Notes: a model not told the origin generated them from the sequence alone. A stretch of DNA of 64,000 nucleotides from Collinsella aerofaciens (GCF_015555045.1 NZ_JADNJQ010000007.1:1-64000), one strand, 5' to 3'. Shown: positions 8,055 to 16,056, counted from the stretch's first letter. Made by a program: numbers and translations.

Positions 8055-8221
8055 ATCGCCGCAGGTTGAGCACAAGTCAGCGAAAATGCCCTAAGCGAGC
8101 AATGTGCCTTGAAAGAGGAGGGCATAGGCCTTCTGGCCATGCCCGACGATTGAAAGGCAGATTGCCGCTTAGGGGCATTTGCAGCGTCGACTGGTTACGC
8201 GGTTTGGTAAAACCGCGTAAC
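8055..8221. repeat. Structured intergenic element, copy B (with distal hairpin)
   Basis: Order: 5' box CGCCGCAGGTTGAGCAC (about 8057-8073), AGCGA, then outer helix AAATGCCCTAAGCG (8084-8097) with 8166-8180, middle helix GCCTT with AAGGC, apical GGGCAT/ATGCCC plus GGCC/GGCC, then GCAGCGTCGAC, then hairpin GTTACGCGGTTT (8194-8205) with 8210-8221. The outer helix shares almost no sequence with copies A and C but pairs (one bulge). It fills the space between two convergent genes, and its last base is the first base of the minus-strand gene's stop codon complement. Confidence 0.8.
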
Positions 8222-9540
8222 TAGCACACCTGGGTTTTGCCGATCATGATGTTGAGGATCTCGACGTCGGTGTCCTTCATGCCCACGCGGCCTACGTAGC
8301 CCATACTGGCGATCGTCTGCTCAATGGTATCTTGGATCAGGCCCTCGCCGGCGCGGAAGCCGCGGCCTTGCATGGCCATATCGTGGCCCAGAATCGCCGC
8401 ATCGACGGCAGCCGAGATCTTGGCGGCACAGCTCGCCTTGGCGCCGTCGCACACGATGCCGCCCACGTTGCCAAGCGTATTCGAGACCGTCGCGCCAATC
8501 TGTTCGCGCGTGCCACCGCACAGCCAGGTAATCGCAGCGCCGGCGCCGCACGCAGCGCAAATAGCACCGCAAAACGCCGAGAGCGCACCAATATAGCTCT
8601 TGATATGCACGGCGATAAGATCGGACAGCATCACGGCGCGCACCAGGCGCTCGTGGTCGCAACGCAGGTACTCGGCATACTCCATGACGGGCAATGCGCA
8701 GGTAATGCCCTGATTGCCCGAGCCGCACACAATGGCGACCGGCAGCGCGCAACCGTTCATGCGGGCGTCGGACCCGGCGGCCGCACGGGCACGGGCACGG
8801 CAGGCGACGTCATCAGCACGAGCGCCCAACAGTGTACGACCCACCTCGGCGCCCCAAGCGTGCGCAAGGCCCTCGGCACTGATCGCGCCATTCAGCTCAA
8901 TCTGACGCTCAACGGCAGCGCGGGCGTCCTCAATGTCACCGTCCTCGATAAAGTCGATGATGGACTCAACGCTCATAGGGGTATCGGCGTTATCTGCCGC
9001 ACGCTCGGCCACCACGCGCTCGGCGCAGGCGGCACACTCCCCCGCTGACTTGCCGCATACCGGAATACCATCGAGCGTATGGCACGTGACATTAGTGTGG
9101 TGATCGGTAATCTCGACGACCGCGGTATGGCCCCCGGCCGTCGCAGTCACCTTGATGTAGAGGTTGGGCACACCCTCGACAAGCGACACATCGCAGTAGC
9201 CGGCGTCGGCGAGGAGCTCGGCCACGCGAGCGCGGTCTTCATCGTTAACGCTCTCGAGCACCTCGAGCGCGCTCTTAGCGTCGCCGCCCACGGCACCCAG
9301 CACGGCCGCGGCCTCAATACCGTGCATACCGCCCGAGTTGGGCACGGTCACGCTCTTGACGTTCTTGATGATGTTGCCCGAGCAGGCAACGTCCATATGA
9401 TCGGGTTCGCAACCGAGCGTCTGGCTCGCCAGCGCCGCTGCATAGGCAACGGCAATGGGCTCGGTGCAGCCGAGTGCACAGACAAGTTCGCGGTTTAAAA
9501 CATCGCAAAACGCGGCATCACGGATGGAATCGGTGGGCAT
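8221..9540 (-). CDS. L-serine ammonia-lyase / L-cysteine desulfidase family protein (UPF0597, CyuA-like)
   Basis: A 439-residue protein of the UPF0597 (YhaM/CyuA) family. Members are iron-sulfur lyases that release ammonia from serine or sulfide from cysteine. Cluster and active-site cysteines are visible in LGCTEPIA (C25), CGSGNQGIT, ICAACGAGAAI and GNVGGIVCDGAKASC. The length is normal for the family. The start ATG at 9540 follows CAGGAG. In gut anaerobes such enzymes feed amino-acid fermentation or remove toxic cysteine; the substrate preference here cannot be told. It is a single-gene unit. Confidence 0.85.
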   Translation of the reverse strand: MPTDSIRDAAFCDVLNRELVCALGCTEPIAVAYAAALASQTLGCEPDHMDVACSGNIIKNVKSVTVPNSGGMHGIEAAAVLGAVGGDAKSALEVLESVNDEDRARVAELLADAGYCDVSLVEGVPNLYIKVTATAGGHTAVVEITDHHTNVTCHTLDGIPVCGKSAGECAACAERVVAERAADNADTPMSVESIIDFIEDGDIEDARAAVERQIELNGAISAEGLAHAWGAEVGRTLLGARADDVACRARARAAAGSDARMNGCALPVAIVCGSGNQGITCALPVMEYAEYLRCDHERLVRAVMLSDLIAVHIKSYIGALSAFCGAICAACGAGAAITWLCGGTREQIGATVSNTLGNVGGIVCDGAKASCAAKISAAVDAAILGHDMAMQGRGFRAGEGLIQDTIEQTIASMGYVGRVGMKDTDVEILNIMIGKTQVC

Positions 9541-9810
9541 AGGTATCTCCTGCTTGCATAACGGGCTGGGCTCTCAAAAAAGTTAGCTCCTTTATTTGAT
9601 AACAATGCATCAAAAACCGCAACCATGGTTCCGGCGGACGGCGCTCAAGCACAAACTGACAGCATTCATTCATGAGAAGCCGGTCTTGTTTCATGCTAAA
9701 GCGTTTGACCAAAAAACGCCCGAGCGTTTACACAAAAGTCGCGCTATCATGCAGTCGAACGCGGTAAAACCTTTAGCAATTCCGCCGCACGGACCAGAGA
9801 GGAACCACTC
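9541..9810. other. Divergent promoter region, cyuA-like gene and rpiB
   Basis: 270 bases with no supported gene. An AAAGGAGC followed by a TTG-started frame reads into the lyase gene out of frame and is probably spurious. A GAGGAACC site serves rpiB. Confidence 0.35.
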
Positions 9811-10278
9811 ATGAAGATTGGTATCGGCAACGACCATGCCGCCGTCGAGCTCAAGAACATCATCTCCGAGCACCTGAAGGAGCGCGGCTGTGAGGTCGTG
9901 AACTTTGGCACCGACACCTCCGAGAGCTTTGATTACCCCATCGCCGGCTACAAGGTGGGCAAGGCCGTAGCCAACGGCGACGTCGATCTGGGCATCCTGA
10001 TCTGCGGTACCGGCGTCGGCATCAGCCTGGCCGCCAACAAGGTCGAGGGCGTACGCGCCGTCGTCTGCTCCGAGCCCTTCAGCGCCAAGCTCTCCCGCAT
10101 GCACAACAACACCAACGTGCTTGCCTTTGGCGCCCGCGTCGTGGGCTCCGAGCTCGCCAAGATGATCGTCGACGAGTGGCTCGACGCCGAGTTTGAGGGT
10201 GGTCGCCACGAGCGTCGCGTTAACCTCCTCAACGAGATCGACCACACGCGCGGCCTTAAGATCGTCGACGAAGCCTAA
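9811..10278 (+). CDS. rpiB: Ribose-5-phosphate isomerase B
   Basis: A 155-residue RpiB/LacAB-family sugar isomerase that interconverts ribose 5-phosphate and ribulose 5-phosphate in the pentose phosphate path. The N-terminal GNDHAAVELK, the ICGTGVGISLAANKVEGVRA segment with the catalytic cysteine, and HNNTNVLAFGARVVG near residue 100 are all family signatures. GAGAGGAACCACTC precedes the ATG. Its own terminator follows, so it is monocistronic. LacA/LacB paralogues are a remote alternative. Confidence 0.93.
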   Translation: MKIGIGNDHAAVELKNIISEHLKERGCEVVNFGTDTSESFDYPIAGYKVGKAVANGDVDLGILICGTGVGISLAANKVEGVRAVVCSEPFSAKLSRMHNNTNVLAFGARVVGSELAKMIVDEWLDAEFEGGRHERRVNLLNEIDHTRGLKIVDEA

Positions 10279-10302
10279 ACTATTCAGTGCCACAAGCTAA
10301 CA

Positions 10303-10352
10303 GCAGGGGCCCGCTCGGAACACATGTCCGAGCGGGCCCCTGCATAGATTTT
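10303..10352 (+). terminator. Intrinsic terminator of rpiB
   Basis: A perfect 17-pair stem, GCAGGGGCCCGCTCGGA with its complement at 10327-10343, followed by a T-containing tract. Confidence 0.85.
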
Positions 10353-10356
10353 GGAA

Positions 10357-10391
10357 TAAAAGGGCGCCGCAGATGGAGTTCCGCGGCGCCC
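10357..10391 (-). terminator. Intrinsic terminator of ndk
   Basis: GGGCGCCGC/GCGGCGCCC stem (10362-10370 with 10383-10391); on the minus strand TTTT follows. The rpiB and ndk terminators stand back to back. Confidence 0.8.
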
Positions 10392-10429
10392 AAGCCACAC
10401 GCTAACAGCTTTAAGGAGTCAAAGCTGGT

Positions 10430-10834
10430 TTAGCCAAAGAAGCGCTTGATCTCAATCTCGGCGTTCTCCAAACAGTCGGAGCCGTGGATCACGTTGGCGT
10501 TGACATCGACGGCAAAGTCGCCGCGGATGGTACCAGGAGCAGCGTCAAGCGGGTTGGTAGCGCCCATGAGGGTGCGCATCTTAGCAACAGCGGAGAGACC
10601 GGAAACGACCATCTTGACGACCGGACCGCTCGTCATAAAGTCGCAGAGACCGCCAAAGAAGGGCTTGTCGGCCAGATGGGCGTAGTGCTCCTCGACGGTA
10701 GCGCGCTCGAGCGTGGTCATCTCCATGCGCTCGATGACAAGGCCGCTGCGCTCGATGCGAGCAACAATCTCGCCGATCTTGCGGTCACGCACGGCGTCGG
10801 GCTTAATCATGATGAAGGTCTTCTCGATAGCCAT
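10430..10834 (-). CDS. ndk: Nucleoside diphosphate kinase
   Basis: A 134-residue Ndk that transfers the gamma phosphate from ATP to other NDPs through a phosphohistidine. The active-site histidine is in NVIHGSD near residue 117, with KPDAV at 11-15 and NPLDAAPGTIRGDFA near 93-107 lining the nucleotide site. The length is typical. The start follows GAAAGG. A good sigma-A type promoter is visible 65-95 bases upstream, with paired direct repeats behind it. Confidence 0.96.
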   Translation of the reverse strand: MAIEKTFIMIKPDAVRDRKIGEIVARIERSGLVIERMEMTTLERATVEEHYAHLADKPFFGGLCDFMTSGPVVKMVVSGLSAVAKMRTLMGATNPLDAAPGTIRGDFAVDVNANVIHGSDCLENAEIEIKRFFG

Positions 10835-10898
10835 AAAAGTAGCCTTTCAAGTAGGTTCGCGCGTGCCCAAGTCCCATTCCGGCACCCGCCTGGACTGC

Positions 10899-10927
10899 AT
10901 CGTAACAGAGTTTTAGCTGCAGTTAAA
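10899..10927 (-). promoter_or_regulatory. Promoter of ndk
   Basis: On the minus strand TTTAAC (10922-10927) and TACGAT (10899-10904) are spaced by 17 bases. The predicted start would give a leader of about 55-60 bases before the ndk ATG. Confidence 0.6.
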
Positions 10928-10937
10928 CAAAAAGCTG

Positions 10938-10969
10938 TTTATTGAAACGTTGCAATTTATTGAAGCGTT
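10938..10969. promoter_or_regulatory. Paired direct repeats behind the ndk promoter
   Basis: TTTATTGAAACGTT (10938-10951) recurs as TTTATTGAAGCGTT (10956-10969), 13 of 14 bases the same at an 18-base offset. The pair sits just upstream of the -35 box, an activator position. Confidence 0.4.
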
Positions 10970-11220
10970 CCATATGTGTCACTTCTGTTTCGAAGCTCGA
11001 TTAGAGTACCATCCGACTGCCCATCAACCGCATCGAGCAGAGCAGACGGTCGGTTGCCGCCCGCGAACGTACCCCCTTCACAACCTGCCCAAAGGTCCTA
11101 CAGAAGTTCTCGACAAGCCCCTCCCCCATAGCAACAAAATACGGGCGTCCGCATCAGCAGATACCCGTAAAAGCAAAAACGATTTATCGATAAATGGCCA
11201 AAGCCGCTTCAGTCAAATCC
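10970..11220. other. Gap between ndk promoter and argH end
   Basis: No gene. Near 11140-11171 a weak hairpin (ACGGGT with GCCCGT) followed on the minus strand by ATTTT may end the argGH transcript. A plus-strand frame from 10950 into argH has no ribosome site and mirrors argH. Confidence 0.4.
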
Positions 11221-12651
11221 CTACTTTGCCCCGTGGCCCATCTCGACGACCTTGGTCAGCGATCCAAACACGCCCTCGTCGGCCACGAGCTGTGCCTCGG
11301 CGCGCTGCAGCTGCACGGCAACGGCGGCAGGGGCGGTACCGCCCTCGGTCGTACGCGCGGCGACAATTGAGGGGATGTCGAGCGCCTCGGTAATATCGCG
11401 TTCAAAGAGCGGGCTTGCCTCCTGGAACACCTCAAACGGCAGGTCCTCAAGATTGCAGCCACGCTTCTCACACATCAGGACCAGATGGCCCACCACGGCA
11501 TGTGCCTCGCGGAACGGCAGACCACGCTTAGCCAGGTAATCGGCAACATCGGTGGCGGCAAGGTGCCCCACGCCGCACTCGCGCGCCATGGCATCCTCGT
11601 TGACGGTCCAAGTCGAAATCATACCGGCCATAACCGACAGACACTGCATGAGCGTATGGGCGGTATCGAGCGCGCTCTCCTTGTCCTCCTGCAAGTCCTT
11701 GTTATAAGCAAGCGGCAAGCCCTTCATGGTTACCAGCAGCTGCACCAGGTTGCCGTACACGCGACCGCTCTTGCCGCGGATAAGCTCGGCAAAGTCGGGG
11801 TTCTTCTTCTGCGGCATGATAGACGAGCCGGTGGAGTAGGAGTCTGAAAGCGTGATAAAGCCAAATTCGGAGCTCGACCACAGCACGATCTCCTCGGAAA
11901 GACGCGACAGGTGCATGGCCATGACGGAGCCGGCGTAATGCAGATCGAGCAGGAAATCACGGTCGGAAACCGCATCGAGCGAGTTGGGAATCACGCCCGC
12001 AAAGCCAAGTTCGGCAGCCGTCATCTGGCGATCGAGCGGATAGCTCGTACCAGCAAGCGCGGCAGCACCCAGCGGGCAGCTGTCGGCGGCATCAAAGGCG
12101 GCCTTCAGGCGTGTAAAGTCGCGCGCGAACATCCAGGAATACGCCAGCAGATGATGCGACAGAAGCACGGGCTGAGCGTGCTGCATGTGCGTGTAGCCCG
12201 GCAAAATCACCTTGTCGTACTTCTTAGCCGCATCCACCAGCACATGGCGCAGCTCAAGATTGGCCTCCATGAGCTCCTTGGCCAGCGCCTTGACGCCCAG
12301 GCGCGTGTCGGTCGCCACCTGGTCGTTGCGCGAACGTCCGGTATGCAAGCGCTTGCCAGCCTCGCCGATGCGACGCGTCAGCTCGCTCTCGATGGACATA
12401 TGAATGTCCTCATCGTTGATATCGAAGGTGAAGTTGCCGGCATCGATATCCTGTTCGATTCCGGTCAGGCCATTGGCAATCGCCTGCTCGTCCTCGGCAC
12501 TGATGATGCCCTTGGCCGCCAGCATTTTGGCATGCGCCTTAGAGCCGGCGATATCCTGTTTATAGAGATGTTTGTCGACCGGCAGCGACGCGCCAAACTC
12601 CTGCGTGACCTCGGCCACGCCTGCCTCAAAACGACCACCCCAAAGAGCCAT
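11221..12651 (-). CDS. argH: Argininosuccinate lyase
   Basis: A 476-residue lyase of the fumarase/aspartase superfamily that splits argininosuccinate into arginine and fumarate, the last step of arginine synthesis. The N-terminal MALWGGRF, TGRSRNDQVATD (about 108-119), GYTHMQHAQPV (about 155-165) and the flexible signature loop GSSIMPQKKNPD (about 275-286) are present. The ATG at 12651 is chosen over a frame extension of 25 codons because AAGGGG precedes it and homologues start at MALWGGRF. It lies 520 bases after argG; a terminator-like stem and a 56-codon gene lie between, so it may have its own promoter. Confidence 0.96.
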   Translation of the reverse strand: MALWGGRFEAGVAEVTQEFGASLPVDKHLYKQDIAGSKAHAKMLAAKGIISAEDEQAIANGLTGIEQDIDAGNFTFDINDEDIHMSIESELTRRIGEAGKRLHTGRSRNDQVATDTRLGVKALAKELMEANLELRHVLVDAAKKYDKVILPGYTHMQHAQPVLLSHHLLAYSWMFARDFTRLKAAFDAADSCPLGAAALAGTSYPLDRQMTAAELGFAGVIPNSLDAVSDRDFLLDLHYAGSVMAMHLSRLSEEIVLWSSSEFGFITLSDSYSTGSSIMPQKKNPDFAELIRGKSGRVYGNLVQLLVTMKGLPLAYNKDLQEDKESALDTAHTLMQCLSVMAGMISTWTVNEDAMARECGVGHLAATDVADYLAKRGLPFREAHAVVGHLVLMCEKRGCNLEDLPFEVFQEASPLFERDITEALDIPSIVAARTTEGGTAPAAVAVQLQRAEAQLVADEGVFGSLTKVVEMGHGAK

Positions 12652-12769
12652 GGAACCGTCCCCTTTCTCCAAATACCAAAACAAGCGCCCAAAGCAATGC
12701 GCCATATCGCTAAAGCGATTTTTCAACCGCTAGTTTTACACATTCCCCACCGTGTGCGGAGCCATGTAG
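12652..12769 (-). promoter_or_regulatory. Leader of argH with a 14-base palindrome
   Basis: ATCGCTAAAGCGAT at 12706-12719 is an exact dyad except for its two central bases. A TTGAAA lies immediately upstream on the minus strand, so the dyad would overlap a promoter core if one is there. It could be an operator for argH. Confidence 0.35.
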
Positions 12770-12940
12770 CTAATTTGCAAAGAAGTGACGCGCCATGCAC
12801 TTGGCGCCCAACGTCTCCCTCCGGATGTTGCCCTGCGAACCATCGATCCAGGCCTTCAGGCTCATAGGAACGTCCTCGACCTTTACAGCATCGAACTCGG
12901 GCGCGAGGGCAAGTAAAGCATGCGCGAAAGCATTGAACAT
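12770..12940 (-). CDS. Small unrecognised protein, 56 residues
   Basis: An ATG at 12940 is preceded by GAGGAG at 8 bases, and the frame runs 56 codons to a TAG at 12770. The protein begins MFNAFAHALLALAPEFDAVK, has a central SLKAWIDGSQGNIRRE and ends MARHFFAN. The composition is protein-like and the codon use resembles the neighbours. It has no membrane segment and I do not recognise a family. It lies between argG and argH on the same strand, after a terminator-like hairpin and a TATATATAT stretch that may be its promoter. A fragment of a larger decayed gene is the main alternative. Confidence 0.5.
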   Translation of the reverse strand: MFNAFAHALLALAPEFDAVKVEDVPMSLKAWIDGSQGNIRRETLGAKCMARHFFAN

Positions 12941-12990
12941 AATGGATACTCCTCATATATATAGGCGCAGAGCCGCCAAATTGATAGAAG

Positions 12991-13020
12991 GAGCCCCACC
13001 GGACAACCCCGGCGGGGCTC
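12991..13020 (-). terminator. Terminator-like stem after argG
   Basis: GAGCCCCGCCGG pairs with CCGGTGGGGCTC around a four-base loop on the minus strand; only a short CTTCT follows. It could end or reduce transcription from argG towards argH. Confidence 0.55.
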
Positions 13021-13173
13021 GGACTCAGCCGCAGACGCGGCATCATATATGCGGGCGGAACGTAGGGGCCACCGATGTTAAGAAGTGTCAGCAAGCATAA
13101 CGAAAGGTAGGGACCCCGTGCGCCCGTTATGTATCACGCGGATGGGCCGCGCGGATACCAAGGGAAGGAGGCG

Positions 13174-14400
13174 CTAGGCCTGGGCGGCAGCAGAGCTGGG
13201 GCCCTGGACCTTTGCCCACGTCTTGAGCGACAGCGTATCGATCTCGATAAAGCCAGCGCTGGCCTTCTCGTCAAACGTGGTGTCGCGGTCGTAGGTAGCC
13301 AGACCGTAGTCGTAGAGGCTGAAGGGGCTCTTGCGGCCGACGACATGGCAGTTGCCCTTAAAGAACTTCAGACGGACGGTGCCGGTCACGAACTTCTGGG
13401 TATCGGCCATAAAGGCGTCGAGCGCGTTCTTGAGCGGGCTGTACCACTGGCCGTTATACACGGCGGTGGCCCAATCCTGCTCGAGCTTAATCTTAGTCTT
13501 GAGCAGGTCGCCCTCAACGCAAATGTCCTCGAGCGCCTTGTGGGCGGTGATGAGCGTCAGTGCGCCGGGAACCTCGTAGCACTCGCGGCTCTTAAGGCCC
13601 ACCAGACGATCCTCGACCAGGTCGAGACGGCCAAAGCCGTTGTCGCCCGAAATCTTGTTAAGGGCGATGACGATCTCGGAGAGCTTCATCTTCTTGCCGT
13701 CGACGGCGACGGGCTTGCCGGCCTCAAACTCAATCTCGGTGTAGGTCGGGGTGTCCGGGGTGTCCTCGGGGTTCTTGGTCATAACCCAAGCGTCGTCGAG
13801 CGGCTCATTCCAGGGATCCTCCAGGTGACCGCACTCAATGGCACGACCCCACAGGTTGTCGTCGATGGAGTAGGGGTTGTCGTTGGCACCCTCGGGAACC
13901 GGCACGTTGTGGGCGTGGGCATAGGCGACCTCGTCGGGGCGGCACTTCAGGTCCCACTCGCGAACCGGGGCGATAACCTTGAGCTCGGGGTCGAGGGCCT
14001 TGACGGCGGCCTCAAAACGGACCTGGTCGTTACCTTTGCCGGTGCAGCCGTGGGCGACGTAGGTCGCGCCAAACTCGTGGGCGACCTCAACAAGCTTCTT
14101 GGCGAGCAGCGGGCGAGACAGGGCGGAGAGCAGCGGGTACTTGTTCTCGTACATGGAGTTTGCGGCGATGGCCTTAGTCAGGAACTCATCGGAGAACTCG
14201 TCGCGCAGGTCGAGCACCTGACAATCCAGAACGCCCAGGTCGAGGGCCTTCTGCTTCTTGGCGTCCAGGCCGGTCTCCTCCTGGCCCACGTTGCCGCAGA
14301 CGCAAACGACATCGAGATTCTTCTCATCCTGGAGCCACTTGACACATACGGATGTATCAAGACCACCGGAATATGCGAGAACGACTTTTTCCTTGCTCAT
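13174..14400 (-). CDS. argG: Argininosuccinate synthase
   Basis: A 408-residue ATP-dependent ligase that joins citrulline and aspartate into argininosuccinate. The PP-loop AYSGGLDTSV is at 8-17, THGCTGKGNDQVRFE near 115-130 and SDDNLW-like SIDDNLWGRAIE near 175. The ATG at 14400 follows AAAGGA; a 17-codon extension upstream lacks support. The 280 bases upstream hold a short arginine-rich leader frame and a terminator, so the gene is probably controlled by attenuation. Its partner argH lies downstream on the same strand. Confidence 0.96.
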   Translation of the reverse strand: MSKEKVVLAYSGGLDTSVCVKWLQDEKNLDVVCVCGNVGQEETGLDAKKQKALDLGVLDCQVLDLRDEFSDEFLTKAIAANSMYENKYPLLSALSRPLLAKKLVEVAHEFGATYVAHGCTGKGNDQVRFEAAVKALDPELKVIAPVREWDLKCRPDEVAYAHAHNVPVPEGANDNPYSIDDNLWGRAIECGHLEDPWNEPLDDAWVMTKNPEDTPDTPTYTEIEFEAGKPVAVDGKKMKLSEIVIALNKISGDNGFGRLDLVEDRLVGLKSRECYEVPGALTLITAHKALEDICVEGDLLKTKIKLEQDWATAVYNGQWYSPLKNALDAFMADTQKFVTGTVRLKFFKGNCHVVGRKSPFSLYDYGLATYDRDTTFDEKASAGFIEIDTLSLKTWAKVQGPSSAAAQA

Positions 14401-14494
14401 GGCTGTTTCCTTTCGCCCTTGGTAGCTAGTTAGAACATCGGTCAGTTGCAAGTCATTTCAAGGTCATATAACGTGCAATATCAGGTTAAATAGC

Positions 14495-14541
14495 AAAAAT
14501 CAGCACATACATGCCCTAGAAACATGCAGCAATGTCGTGCT
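14495..14541 (-). terminator. Putative attenuator terminator ahead of argG
   Basis: On the minus strand AGCAC (14537-14541) pairs with GTGCT (14502-14506), with ACAT/ATGT inside, followed by ATTTTT (14495-14499). It stands about 95 bases before the argG start and 65 after the stop of the leader frame, so termination here would stop argG. Its left arm contains ACGAC, which could instead pair with GTCGT at 14550-14554. Confidence 0.5.
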
Positions 14542-14605
14542 AAAACCCAACGACCTCAAAATGACTCTGTTGAGGCAATTCGCCCCATGCGGACAGAGAC
14601 GATTG

Positions 14606-14680
14606 TTATCGTCGTCGGGAAATTGCGCGCTGGCGTCGGATGGCATTGTCTGCAGTAGTGATGATCTTTACGAACTGCAT
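14606..14680 (-). CDS. Arginine-rich leader peptide of argG, 24 residues
   Basis: An ATG at 14680 with AAAGGAGAGG six to fifteen bases upstream opens a 24-codon frame ending at TAA (14606-14608). It starts MQFVKIITTADNAI and its last ten residues are RRQRAISRRR: arginine at 15, 16, 18, 22, 23 and 24, with CGA codons at the end. Such a run of the end-product amino acid just before a stop, ahead of a biosynthetic gene, is the hallmark of ribosome-mediated attenuation. A terminator and a possible alternative pairing lie downstream. No homologue is known to me; the call rests on position, ribosome site and codon content. Confidence 0.6.
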   Translation of the reverse strand: MQFVKIITTADNAIRRQRAISRRR

Positions 14681-14783
14681 CTGCCTCTCCTTTCACCTAT
14701 CGCAGGGCGCAATTCTAATATCGCAAACGGTACCTTTTCCTCGGTAAGCGGTTGTTTTTCCGTCTCCGTTTTCGATGGTCGCT

Positions 14784-14811
14784 ATATTACGCTAAAGTGC
14801 CTGCTGCACAA
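14784..14811 (-). promoter_or_regulatory. Candidate promoter for the arg leader and argG
   Basis: On the minus strand TTGTGC (14806-14811) and TAATAT (14784-14789) are 16 bases apart. The start would be about 95 bases ahead of the leader ATG. No clear ArgR box was seen. Confidence 0.45.
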
Positions 14812-14954
14812 GCGACAAATTCAAATTTCTGAAAAGTTTTTTCATTAGTTTGTGAATGGTGATGCAAATGCGCGCCAATCCTGCGATAATACGCCTGACT
14901 ACGAGTTGATGGTTATAGCGTCTGAAACAATTTCGAAACGAAAGGCTCGCCTTT

Positions 14955-15782
14955 ATGCAAACTTACGAATCGGACGCCAATATCGGAAACATTAAGCTCA
15001 TCGCCGTCGACATGGACAAGACGCTGCTGACCGACGAGCGCGTGCTGCCGCAAGGCCTCGACGAACGCCTGGACAAGCTCGCCGATGCCGGCATCGTATT
15101 CTGCCCCGCCAGCGGACGTCCCGCCCCCAAGCTCGAGGAGATGTTCGAGGGCATCAAGAACCGCCTCGCTTTTTGTCCCGACAACGGAGCCTGCGTTATT
15201 TACCGCGGCAACTATATCTATAAGAGCAATATCGATGTGACGCTGTATCAGCAGGTCTTGAGCCGCGCCTCGGAGGATCCGCGCGCCGTCCCCGTCCTGT
15301 GCTGCTTCGACGAGTTCTACGTGCTTGCCCGCGACCATCAATACCACGACGAGATCAGCGTGTACTACAACACGATCAACTATGTCGACACCTTTGAGGG
15401 CCTTGATATCGAGTCCAATAAGATCTCGGTCTTTTTCCCTGCCTACGATGCCGAGCCCGCATTCCGCGAGACCTATAGCCCCGCGTTCTCGGATCAGCTC
15501 TACGTCACCAACGCCGGGCGCGAGTGGATCGACTTTATGAACCTGGGCGTCGACAAGGGCGCCGGCGTCGCGCACCTGTGCGAACACCTGGGCATCGATA
15601 TCGCCGACGCCGCCGCCGTGGGCGATACGTACAACGACATCCCCATGCTGGAGCGCGTCGGGCATAGCTTTATCGTGGACAATGCCGAGGAGCACATGAA
15701 CGCGCACGCCAAGTGGCGCATTCCGAGCAACAACGACGGGGGCGTACTGACGCTCATCGACGCCATCTTGGCGGCTCGTTAA
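14955..15782 (+). CDS. HAD hydrolase, Cof/IIB subfamily
   Basis: A 275-residue Cof-type sugar-phosphate phosphatase. Motif I is IAVDMDKTLLTD (nucleophile near residue 19), ASGRP near 53-57 is the motif II region, a C2-type cap occupies about 85-190, and motif IV is GDTYNDIPML near 220 with the preceding motif III lysine in DKGAGVAHL. The substrate is unknown; relatives hydrolyse phosphosugars or FMN. AAAGG lies before the ATG. It is transcribed away from the arg leader and followed by a long inverted repeat. Confidence 0.88.
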   Translation: MQTYESDANIGNIKLIAVDMDKTLLTDERVLPQGLDERLDKLADAGIVFCPASGRPAPKLEEMFEGIKNRLAFCPDNGACVIYRGNYIYKSNIDVTLYQQVLSRASEDPRAVPVLCCFDEFYVLARDHQYHDEISVYYNTINYVDTFEGLDIESNKISVFFPAYDAEPAFRETYSPAFSDQLYVTNAGREWIDFMNLGVDKGAGVAHLCEHLGIDIADAAAVGDTYNDIPMLERVGHSFIVDNAEEHMNAHAKWRIPSNNDGGVLTLIDAILAAR

Positions 15783-15793
15783 CGCAACCTGTC

Positions 15794-15923
15794 GGACCTG
15801 GCCGGGCGACGCGGGTAAGTTTTTCGTTCGGTCAGGTCCTGGGCTCGCTCGAAGGCCACATTAAGTGGCCTTCGGCTCGTGCGGAATCTACGAAAAACTT
15901 ACCCGCATCGCCCGGCCAGGTCC
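15794..15923. repeat. Long inverted repeat, 34-base arms
   Basis: The arm at 15794-15827 (starting GGACCTGGCCGGGCGACGCG) matches the complement of 15890-15923 at 33 of 34 positions. The centre carries a second hairpin AGGCCAC/GTGGCCT at about 15853-15871. It starts 12 bases after the phosphatase stop, between convergent genes. Confidence 0.85.
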
Positions 15924-15992
15924 TGCGGTGACTTGCTTGCCGCATGGATGGCGTCTTGGCGTCTGGATACTTGGCTGATAGTTTGGAATGAA

Positions 15993-16029
15993 GGGGGCTC
16001 CTTGTTGGCAAGGAGCCCCCTTCTGTTTT
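15993..16029. terminator. Terminator between convergent HAD gene and polA
   Basis: GGGGGCTCCTT and AAGGAGCCCCC form an 11-pair stem with a 6-base loop; TTCTGTTTT follows on the plus strand. It may also work for polA on the other strand, where fewer T follow. Confidence 0.7.
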
Positions 16030-16056
16030 GGTTACTTTGGGGTTGTTGGTATGTCT

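Noticed and set aside
9518-9712. Small minus-strand gene with AAAGGAGC upstream of the lyase gene
   Set aside because: It overlaps the lyase start out of frame and its product has no protein-like pattern.
14401-14494. ArgR operator (ARG box) at argG
   Set aside because: The TATTGCAC/GTTATATG stretch has only a loose match and no paired second box.
14537-14848. 103-codon plus-strand gene upstream of the Cof-type phosphatase
   Set aside because: No ribosome site, low-complexity composition, and it overlaps the arg leader signals on the other strand.
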